From: Clostridia bacterium
GTDB taxonomy: Bacteria; Bacillota; Clostridia; Oscillospirales; Acutalibacteraceae
Reading direction: 5' to 3'
DNA length: 26,341 bases
Assembly (NCBI GenBank): GCA_900767015.1
Contig: CAAFXQ010000046.1
Coordinates: 1 to 26,341 of the forward strand
Made by a program: the position numbers and the translations under genes. The notes under the pieces were generated by a model, which saw only the letters and a list, made by a program, of their open reading frames with translations, made no database searches and was not told the origin of the DNA. Below, piece by piece: positions 8,317 to 14,502 of the stretch. Each line of letters begins with the position of its first letter. The first letter of the stretch is position 1.

Positions 8317-9045
8317 ATGAACACTGTCGGTTCTTCGGATATCGGAAAAAAAAGAGTCCGCAATGAGGATTCTTTCCGCTTCGGTCAATGCGAGGACGGC
8401 GTTGTTTGGGCCGTCGTATGTGACGGAATGGGCGGTGCTAAGGGCGGTCAGACCGCCAGCACGATTGCCGCCGACATGGTCGGAAGAAAAATCGAAAAAT
8501 GCTATAATACGCTGATGACCGATTTATCGATCGAGAATCTTCTGCTTTCTGCTATCACGACCGCCAATGTTGCTATTTATGACCGTGCCGTGTCGGACGA
8601 ATCGCTTGAGGGTATGGGAACCACGATTGTTTCATGCATCATCAAAAATAATGTTGCCTGTATCGCTCATGTCGGTGACAGCCGTGCCTATATAATCAGC
8701 GACGGCGCTATCAGTCAGATTACAAGGGATCATTCTCTTGTTCAGGAAATGTATGATAAGGGACAGCTTACGAAAGAACAGTTTGAGCATCATCCCAACA
8801 AAAATATCATCACCCGTGCGCTTGGAATTGAAGAAGATGTCGATATTGATTTTGACACGGTAGACGTCAAAAACGACGACGTGCTGATTCTTTGTACTGA
8901 CGGGCTGTGCGGCTGTGTTTCCGATCAGGATATACTTCATACATATCTTGATTGTGATTTTGAAAATCTTGCGTCTACTTATATTGAGTTGGCCAACAAT
9001 AACGGCGGACGAGACAATATAACCGTCGTAGCAATCAAATGCTGA
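8317..9045 (+). CDS. stp: PP2C-family Ser/Thr protein phosphatase (PrpC/Stp)
   Basis: A 242-residue PPM/PP2C phosphatase that normally reverses phosphorylation by the neighbouring PASTA kinase. The metal-binding aspartates and signature blocks are all present: RNEDSF near the N-terminus, VCDGMGGAKGG, GMGTTIVS, AHVGDSRAYI, TRDHSLVQEM, ILCTDGLCG and GGRDNITVVAI. The length is typical of bacterial Stp/PrpC (about 240-255). The start lies 2 bases after rlmN, with AGAGGT as ribosome binding site. The pairing rlmN-stp-prkC-rsgA is the classical Bacillota arrangement, which supports the role as cognate phosphatase. Confidence 0.95.
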   Translation: MNTVGSSDIGKKRVRNEDSFRFGQCEDGVVWAVVCDGMGGAKGGQTASTIAADMVGRKIEKCYNTLMTDLSIENLLLSAITTANVAIYDRAVSDESLEGMGTTIVSCIIKNNVACIAHVGDSRAYIISDGAISQITRDHSLVQEMYDKGQLTKEQFEHHPNKNIITRALGIEEDVDIDFDTVDVKNDDVLILCTDGLCGCVSDQDILHTYLDCDFENLASTYIELANNNGGRDNITVVAIKC

Positions 9046-9102
9046 ATTTACATGATACTATATAATTTTGCAGCCTGTTTGCTGCCTTGAGGAGACTGTA
9101 AT

Positions 9103-11106
9103 ATGGAAAATTATGTCGGAAAAAGATTGGACGGACGATACGAAATCATGGAGATTATCGGCGTCGGCGGAATGGCCGTTGTCTATAAGGCTTTTGATAA
9201 TATTGACAACAGGATTGTTGCCGTTAAGATATTGAAAGATGAATTTCTTGCCAATGAGGATTTTCGCCGCAGATTTAAAAACGAATCCAAAGCGATCTCC
9301 GTTCTTTCCCATAAAAATATTGTAAAGGTATATGACGTCAGCTACGGTGACAGACTTCAATACATAGTGATGGAATATGTCAACGGGATTACGCTCAAAG
9401 AGTATATTGAGCAGCAGGGGACGATCAATACACGGGAAGCGATATATTTTGTAACACAGATTTTAAGAGCGCTGCAGCACGCTCACGATAAAGGCATTGT
9501 TCATCGGGATATCAAGCCGCAGAATATCATGCTGACCTCTGACGGAACAATCAAGGTGACGGATTTCGGAATTGCCCGCTTCAGCAGAAGCGAAACCGAA
9601 ACCATGAACGGACAGGCGATCGGCTCCGTTCACTACATCAGTCCCGAACAGGCAAAGGGTAGTGTTACAGACGCAAAAACCGACATTTATTCGGTCGGCG
9701 TTGTGCTTTATGAAATGCTTACGGGCAAGCTGCCTTTCCAGTCGGAGAACGCCGTCTCGGTTGCGCTGATGCAGCTTCAGAACGATCCGGTTATGCCCCG
9801 TGAAATCAACCCCGATATTCCCGTAGGCCTTGAACAGATCGTGCTCAGAGCCATGCAGAAGAACCTCAATGACCGCTATCAGTCAGCGTCCGAAATGCTG
9901 ATGGATATCGAAAAATTCAAAAACAATCCGAATATAAAATTCGATTATTCCTATTTTGTTGACAGTCAACCCACCAGATATGTTTCGACCGGCGGTGCTC
10001 CTGTTGTGCCCGTTGAGCCGGTTCGTGAAACTGAAGAGCCGAAAACGGTTGAACCGATCGAGGATAACGATTACGATGAGGACAACGATGTCAGCGAAAA
10101 ATCAAAGAAACGGACAATTGCCGTTCTTTCCGGCGTTCTTGTCGTTGTTGTCATTTTTGCGGCTGTTCTGTTTGCCGTCTTTGCTTCAGGCGGCGGCGGA
10201 TTCAAGGTGCCGAATCTTGTCGGCAAGAATTTTACACAGGATGTTATGAACAACCAGGAGTATTCCATGTTCCAGTTCGAAATCATTGATGACAATGAAA
10301 GCGATGAACCGTCCGGAACGATTTTGTCTCAGGATCCGAGCAAAGGCAAGCTTGAACGGGGCGGAAAAATCACCTTGACCGTTGCCAGAGCCGGAACAAA
10401 AGTGAAGGTTCCCGATGTTTACGGCTACGAGTACACCTCCGCAGAAAGAATGCTGAAAAGCGAAAGCTTTGAAGTCAATATCGTGAAAGAAAACAGCGAT
10501 ATAAAAGATCCCGGAACGGTAATCAGAACAAGCCCTGCAAGAGGCGAAATGGCTGAGGCCGGTGCGCTCATCACGTTATATGTTGCGACAAATGAAGAAA
10601 CTGAGCCTGTCGATGTTCCGGATCTTTTGGGTAAAACAGTCGAAGAAGCCGAAAAGCTTCTTGAAGAAGCAGGACTTGTCCTTGACGCTGATGCGACGGA
10701 ATACAGAGCAAGTGCAGCGACCAAGGGAACGATTATCGGCTACGACAAGGTAGGCGAGCAGGTACTTCCCGGAACGGCAATTGCTGTTTATGTCAGCACA
10801 GGCGTTCTGCCTCAGACAGCCGAATCTACAGAAAAGACAACAGCTGCCGAGACAACAACTGAGACTAACCGTGAGACGACGACACAAAGAACAAGCGAGC
10901 CGTCAACGACCAAAAAGCCGACACAGACACCGACCTCGAAGCCGACTGATCCGCCTACTTCTAAGCCGACACAGCCACCGACCTCGAAGCCGACCGAGCC
11001 GACAACTGCCAAGCCGATTGTGCCTTCGTCCGAAAAGCCGACTGAGCCGCCGTCGACAACGAAACGTGCGACAACCTTCCCGTCAACTCCGCAAGTAGAA
11101 GAGTAA
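9103..11106 (+). CDS. prkC: PASTA-domain Ser/Thr protein kinase (PrkC/Stk)
   Basis: A 667-residue membrane kinase sensing cell-wall fragments or lipid II and controlling growth, division and, in Bacillus, germination. The cytosolic Hanks-type kinase domain (about 10-275) has GVGGMAVVYKA, K42, HRDIKPQN with D136, and DFG at 154-156, followed by a Thr/Ser-rich activation loop (SRSETETMNGQ). An acidic juxtamembrane linker leads to one transmembrane helix at about 338-360. Three PASTA domains begin near residues 367 (FKVPNLVGK), 434 (VKVPDVYGY) and 503 (VDVPDLLGK). The last 100 residues are an unusual Thr/Pro/Lys tail with an 8-residue repeat, predicted outside the membrane. The start follows GAGGAG at 9088-9093. 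The cognate phosphatase lies immediately upstream. Confidence 0.96.
   Translation: MENYVGKRLDGRYEIMEIIGVGGMAVVYKAFDNIDNRIVAVKILKDEFLANEDFRRRFKNESKAISVLSHKNIVKVYDVSYGDRLQYIVMEYVNGITLKEYIEQQGTINTREAIYFVTQILRALQHAHDKGIVHRDIKPQNIMLTSDGTIKVTDFGIARFSRSETETMNGQAIGSVHYISPEQAKGSVTDAKTDIYSVGVVLYEMLTGKLPFQSENAVSVALMQLQNDPVMPREINPDIPVGLEQIVLRAMQKNLNDRYQSASEMLMDIEKFKNNPNIKFDYSYFVDSQPTRYVSTGGAPVVPVEPVRETEEPKTVEPIEDNDYDEDNDVSEKSKKRTIAVLSGVLVVVVIFAAVLFAVFASGGGGFKVPNLVGKNFTQDVMNNQEYSMFQFEIIDDNESDEPSGTILSQDPSKGKLERGGKITLTVARAGTKVKVPDVYGYEYTSAERMLKSESFEVNIVKENSDIKDPGTVIRTSPARGEMAEAGALITLYVATNEETEPVDVPDLLGKTVEEAEKLLEEAGLVLDADATEYRASAATKGTIIGYDKVGEQVLPGTAIAVYVSTGVLPQTAESTEKTTAAETTTETNRETTTQRTSEPSTTKKPTQTPTSKPTDPPTSKPTQPPTSKPTEPTTAKPIVPSSEKPTEPPSTTKRATTFPSTPQVEE
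10915..11058 (+). repeat. Six 24-bp tandem repeats encoding the PrkC tail
   Basis: Units begin at 10915, 10939, 10963, 10987, 11011 and 11035, each opening AAGCCGA and each exactly 24 bases, so the frame is preserved. The encoded octapeptides are KPTQTPTS, KPTDPPTS, KPTQPPTS, KPTEPTTA, KPIVPSSE and KPTEPPST. Units 1 and 3 differ by a single base, which suggests recent duplication or conversion. This is a coding minisatellite in the extracellular end of the kinase, similar in style to wall-spanning or glycosylated linkers. Confidence 0.9.
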
Positions 11107-11119
11107 CGAATGGTGACAT

Positions 11120-11998
11120 ATGATTGAAAACGGACTTATTATGAAAGGAATCGGCGGTTTCTATTATGTAGAGACCGCCGACGGCATATTTGAATGTAAG
11201 GCAAAGGGGAAGTTCCGGAAAGAAAGAATCGTTCCGCTTGCCGGTGACCAGGTGAAAATCACTGTACGAGACGGTGAAGAAAACACGATCGATGAAATTT
11301 TCGAGCGGAAAAACTGTCTGAAACGGCCGCCCGTTGCCAATATTGATACCCTGATGATTGTCGTTTCGGTTGCCGACCCTGCACCGAATACGCTTGTGAT
11401 TGACAAAATGACCGTGCTTGCCGAAAAGAACCGTATCGAGCCGGTGATTGTGATAACGAAAACCGACCTCGGCTCTTTTGGCGAGCTTATGGACATCTAC
11501 GAAAAAACAGGCTATCGTGTGATTGCGGCGTCCGGTAAAACAGGTGAGGGCGTTGACGAAGTAAAGGAGCTTCTCAAAAATCGGCTGACAGCCTTTACGG
11601 GGAATTCCGGTGTCGGAAAGTCAACGCTGATTAACGCTGTCTGTCCTGAATTGTCCCTTGAAACGAACGAAATCAGCACGAAGCTCGGCCGGGGCCGGCA
11701 CACGACGAGACAGGCGGAGATTTTTCATGCTGCCGGCGGGCTTGTTATTGATACGGCAGGTTTTTCTTCGCTCGAATTTCAAGGCGAGGATATTATCCTG
11801 AAAGACGATTTACAGTATTACTTTCCCGAATTTGACCGTTTTTGGGGTCAGTGTCGTTTTGTTTCCTGTTCTCACACCGGAGACAAGGGGTGTAAAATCT
11901 TAGAAGCGGTCGAAAACGGCGAAATCAGCCGAAGCCGCTATGACAGCTATATTGCCCTTTATAACGAGGTAAAAGACGTAAAAGAGTGGCAGCTTTGA
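11120..11998 (+). CDS. rsgA: Ribosome small-subunit-dependent GTPase A
   Basis: A 292-residue circularly permuted GTPase that checks late 30S subunit assembly (YloQ/CpgA in Bacillus). An N-terminal OB-fold (about 1-68, beginning MIENGLIMKGIGGFYYV) is followed by the permuted G domain: G4 TKTD comes before G1 GNSGVGKS (K167) and G3 DTAGF. The C-terminal zinc knuckle has C245, C250, H252 and C258 (CRFVSCSHTGDKGC). The start follows GGTGA shortly after prkC. In Bacillus rpe and thiN normally follow; they are absent here. PrkC-type kinases are known to phosphorylate this GTPase in Bacillus, consistent with the adjacency. Confidence 0.96.
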   Translation: MIENGLIMKGIGGFYYVETADGIFECKAKGKFRKERIVPLAGDQVKITVRDGEENTIDEIFERKNCLKRPPVANIDTLMIVVSVADPAPNTLVIDKMTVLAEKNRIEPVIVITKTDLGSFGELMDIYEKTGYRVIAASGKTGEGVDEVKELLKNRLTAFTGNSGVGKSTLINAVCPELSLETNEISTKLGRGRHTTRQAEIFHAAGGLVIDTAGFSSLEFQGEDIILKDDLQYYFPEFDRFWGQCRFVSCSHTGDKGCKILEAVENGEISRSRYDSYIALYNEVKDVKEWQL

Positions 11999-12006
11999 TA
12001 AAACGG

Positions 12007-12034
12007 TAACAAAATGGGCGCAAATCCGTATAAT
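12007..12034 (+). promoter_or_regulatory. Candidate sigma-A-like promoter for the small ORF/spoVM unit
   Basis: A perfect TATAAT lies at 12029-12034, with GTAACA (4 of 6 matches to TTGACA) at 12007-12012 and a 16-base spacer. It sits just after the rsgA stop and 30-40 bases before the small membrane-protein gene, so it could start a short transcript ending at the terminator at 12330-12360. I did not see a convincing sporulation-sigma site. Bacillus spoVM is expressed in the mother cell, so a sigma-E element may exist that I cannot recognise here. Confidence 0.45.
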
Positions 12035-12077
12035 GTATTGAGCTGAAAAGCCAATATTTTTAGTGAGGATGATTGCC

Positions 12078-12227
12078 GTGTCCCGTTCGAACGTCAAAAG
12101 CAAGGGTCTTGTCTTTGCTGCATTCGGAGCAGGCCTGCTTCTTGCTCTTTGCTTTCCGACGAAAATAATGCTTTTCATCCTTGCAATCATGCTTGTCATA
12201 CTCGGCATTATGTGCTGTACGAGGTGA
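12078..12227 (+). CDS. Small hydrophobic membrane protein upstream of spoVM
   Basis: A 49-residue protein beginning (M)SRSNVKSKGLVFAAFG and ending VILGIMCCTR. After a short basic N-terminus there are two hydrophobic stretches (about residues 10-26 and 30-46) separated by FPTK, so a membrane hairpin or one long helix is likely. GTG 12078 is chosen because GAGG at 12065-12068 is 9 bases upstream; the in-frame ATG at 12069 directly abuts that site and would give 52 residues. I do not recognise a named family. The spacing (20 bases to spoVM, a shared terminator and a possible shared promoter) suggests co-transcription with spoVM, so a forespore-membrane or sporulation role is plausible but is only inference. 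Confidence 0.65.
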   Translation: MSRSNVKSKGLVFAAFGAGLLLALCFPTKIMLFILAIMLVILGIMCCTR

Positions 12228-12247
12228 CAGACTGCGGAGGGTTGTCA

Positions 12248-12325
12248 ATGAAAGTAGTTGTTGTCAGAAGTCCGAAAGTATTAAGAGGCTTGTTGAAGCT
12301 GATTTTTAAAATAAAAGATGAATAA
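12248..12325 (+). CDS. spoVM: Stage V sporulation protein M (SpoVM), 25 aa
   Basis: The complete product is 25 residues, beginning MKVVVVRSPKVLRGLLK and ending LIFKIKDE. It matches SpoVM in length (26 residues in Bacillus), in the hydrophobic N-terminus, in the proline at position 9 and in the amphipathic basic helix that follows. SpoVM inserts into the convex outer forespore membrane and anchors the coat ATPase SpoIVA. GGAGG at 12236-12240 lies 7 bases before ATG 12248, an ideal ribosome binding site. The position downstream of rsgA agrees with the Bacillus neighbourhood (rsgA-rpe-thiN-spoVM). It is followed within 5 bases by a terminator. Such a short gene is easily missed by automatic annotation. 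Confidence 0.88.
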   Translation: MKVVVVRSPKVLRGLLKLIFKIKDE

Positions 12326-12329
12326 TTCT

Positions 12330-12360
12330 TAAGCAGGTGTATGCCTGCTTATTTTCGTTT
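12330..12360 (+). terminator. Rho-independent terminator after spoVM
   Basis: An 8-bp stem TAAGCAGG (12330-12337) pairs with CCTGCTTA (12344-12351) around a 6-base loop, followed by a T-rich run (TTTTCGTTT). It separates the spoVM unit from the topoisomerase unit. Confidence 0.85.
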
Positions 12361-12375
12361 ATAATAGTTGAACAC

Positions 12376-12404
12376 TTGATTTTTTTTGCAAAATAGTGTA
12401 AATT
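12376..12404 (+). promoter_or_regulatory. Candidate promoter of the topoisomerase pair
   Basis: In the AT-rich region after the spoVM terminator, TTGATT (12376-12381) and TAAATT (12399-12404) are 17 bases apart, each with 4 of 6 consensus matches. The position, just after a terminator and about 100 bases before the topoisomerase B start, is right for a promoter, but AT-rich sequence gives such matches by chance. Confidence 0.35.
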
Positions 12405-12441
12405 ATATAGGTATGTGAAATTTTTCTTACTCTATATTTAG

Positions 12442-12459
12442 TATTTGAATATTCGAATA
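12442..12459. promoter_or_regulatory. 18-bp inverted repeat, possible operator
   Basis: TATTTGAAT at 12442-12450 is followed directly by ATTCGAATA at 12451-12459; the halves are complementary at 8 of 9 positions with no spacer. It lies between the candidate promoter and the topoisomerase B start. The symmetry suits a dimeric DNA-binding protein, but I do not match it to a known regulator. Confidence 0.35.
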
Positions 12460-12509
12460 ATCGCCGATTTTGTACGGCAACGATAAATGCAGGAAGGATT
12501 TGTTAATTT

Positions 12510-14495
12510 ATGGCGAAAAAAAGCGGCTATACCGACCAGGATATAACCAAGCTTGAAGGGCCGGATCAGGTGCGGCTTCGTCCGGCGGTCATTTTCGGTT
12601 CGAACGGAATCGAGGGCTGTGAACATTCGGTCTTTGAAATTTTGTCAAACTCCATCGACGAGGCGAGAGAGGGCTACGGAAACCGGATTGTCGTCACGAA
12701 GTTTCTTGACGGCTCCATCGAAGTGCAGGACTTCGGACGAGGCATTCCCGTCGGCTATAACGAAAAATATGACCAGTATAACTGGGAGCTTGTTTTCTGC
12801 GAGCTTTACGCCGGCGGCAAGTACAATAATAACACCGGCGGAAGCTATGAATATTCGTTAGGCTTAAACGGTCTCGGTCTTTGCGCAACACAGTTTGCAA
12901 GCGAATACATGGACGCCGAAATCAAAAGCGACGGCCATGTGTACACTCTGCACTTTGAAAAAGGCTTCAATAAAGGCGGGCTTCACGATGAACCGTACAC
13001 AAAGCGTGACACCGGGACAAGAATTCGCTGGAAGCCCGACCTTGAGGTTTTTACCGATATTGACGTATCGCTTGATTACTTCAAGAACGTGCTTCAGAAG
13101 CAGGCAATTGTCAACAGCCGTATTCGTTTTATTTTGAAAAATGAGATCAAGGGCGCCTTTGAGACTTTCGAGTATTACTATGAAAACGGAATCAGCGATT
13201 ATGTAAAAGAGATTGCCGGTGAGGACGCTATGTCGTCCGTTCAGTACTGGCAGGCGGAAAGAAGCGGTAAGGACAGAGAGGACCTGCCCGAATATAAGGT
13301 CAAGCTGAATGTGGCGCTGACGTTTTCGAATAAAAAACAGCTGATCGAGTATTACCATAACTCAAGCTGGCTTGAGTTCGGCGGCGCGCCCGACAAGGCA
13401 GTCACGAACGCTTTTGTTTATGCAATTGACCTGTATCTGAAGCAGAATAACAAGTACACCAAGGCCGACAGCAAAATCAAATTTCAGGACGTAGCCGACT
13501 GCCTTGTGCTCGTTTCCTCCTCCTTTTCCACGGAAACGTCCTACCTCAATCAGACGAAAAAAGCCATTACCAACAAGTTTATCCAGGAGGCGATGACCGA
13601 GTTTTTGCGTCATCAGCTTGAGGTTTATTTCATCGAGAATAAAATGGAAGCGGATAAAATCTGCGACCAGGTGCTTGTCAATATGCGCTCAAGAATCAAG
13701 GCGGAAAGCACAAGACAAAACCTGAAAAAGACCCTCGCCGCTTCGACCGACGTGACAAACCGTGTGCAGAAATTCGTTGACTGCCGAAGCCGTGATGTAA
13801 GCGTGCGTGAGCTTTTCATCGTGGAGGGTGATTCGGCTCTCGGTGCCTGTAAGCAGGCAAGAGACTCGGAATTTCAAGCGATTATTCCCGTAAGAGGTAA
13901 GATTCTCAATTGCCTGAAGTCCGAATACGAAAAGATTTTCAAAAGCGACATCATCACCGACCTTATCCGTGTGTTGGGCTGCGGTGTCGAAGTCAAGACA
14001 AAAGCATCGCAAAACAAAAACATGGTATCCTTTAGCCTCGATAAGCTTCGCTGGAGCAAGATTATCATCTGTACCGACGCCGACGTTGACGGCTATCAGA
14101 TCAGAACGCTTATCCTGACGATGATTTACCGTCTGATGCCGACGCTTATCAGCGAAGGCAAGGTGTTCATCGCTGAATCGCCGCTTTACGAGATCACGAG
14201 CGGCAATCAGACGTGGTTTGCCTATACCGAAAAGGAAAAGGCAGACGCCTTAGCCGAAATCGGCGACGCCAAATACACCGTTCAGCGCTCAAAGGGTCTC
14301 GGTGAAAACGATGCCGAAATGATGAATCTGACAACGATGAATCCGGCGACAAGACGGCTTATCAAGATTGAGCCTGCCGACGCCGAAGCGACAGCGGAAA
14401 AATTTGACCTGCTTTTGGGCGATAACTTAGCAGGCAGAAAGGAGTATATAGCGAATTTCGGTCATCTTTATATTGACATGACCGACGTTAGCTGA
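12510..14495 (+). CDS. Divergent type IIA topoisomerase subunit B (GyrB/ParE-like)
   Basis: A 661-residue ATPase subunit. The GHKL domain has EILSNSIDEA (E43, N47), QDFGRGIPV and a GLNGLG loop where GyrB/ParE usually read GLHGVG. The transducer keeps the QTK loop (LNQTKKAITN). The TOPRIM domain has EGDSA (E439) and the metal site TDADVDG (D523, D525, D527), with the C-terminal QRSKGLGENDAEMM block. Many otherwise invariant positions differ (VRLRPAVIFGSNGIEG in place of VRKRPGMYIGST). This points to a distinct lineage rather than the housekeeping gyrase. Subunit A follows after 7 bases. AGGAAGG at about 12492-12498 is the ribosome binding site, slightly far at 11 bases. I leave gyrB/parE unassigned; topoisomerase IV-like decatenation is the best guess. 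Confidence 0.9.
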   Translation: MAKKSGYTDQDITKLEGPDQVRLRPAVIFGSNGIEGCEHSVFEILSNSIDEAREGYGNRIVVTKFLDGSIEVQDFGRGIPVGYNEKYDQYNWELVFCELYAGGKYNNNTGGSYEYSLGLNGLGLCATQFASEYMDAEIKSDGHVYTLHFEKGFNKGGLHDEPYTKRDTGTRIRWKPDLEVFTDIDVSLDYFKNVLQKQAIVNSRIRFILKNEIKGAFETFEYYYENGISDYVKEIAGEDAMSSVQYWQAERSGKDREDLPEYKVKLNVALTFSNKKQLIEYYHNSSWLEFGGAPDKAVTNAFVYAIDLYLKQNNKYTKADSKIKFQDVADCLVLVSSSFSTETSYLNQTKKAITNKFIQEAMTEFLRHQLEVYFIENKMEADKICDQVLVNMRSRIKAESTRQNLKKTLAASTDVTNRVQKFVDCRSRDVSVRELFIVEGDSALGACKQARDSEFQAIIPVRGKILNCLKSEYEKIFKSDIITDLIRVLGCGVEVKTKASQNKNMVSFSLDKLRWSKIIICTDADVDGYQIRTLILTMIYRLMPTLISEGKVFIAESPLYEITSGNQTWFAYTEKEKADALAEIGDAKYTVQRSKGLGENDAEMMNLTTMNPATRRLIKIEPADAEATAEKFDLLLGDNLAGRKEYIANFGHLYIDMTDVS

Positions 14496-14502
14496 GTTTG
14501 AT

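Noticed and set aside
9061..9066. Perfect TATAAT between stp and prkC
   Set aside because: No -35-like hexamer lies 16-18 bases upstream and there is no TG extension, so I do not call a promoter.
9070..9085. Hairpin GCAGC/GCTGC upstream of prkC
   Set aside because: Only 5 bp with no T tract; too weak to support as a terminator or regulatory structure.
10915..11058. Regular direct repeats as a possible CRISPR array
   Set aside because: The 24-bp units are contiguous without unique spacers and stay in frame within prkC, so they are a coding tandem repeat.
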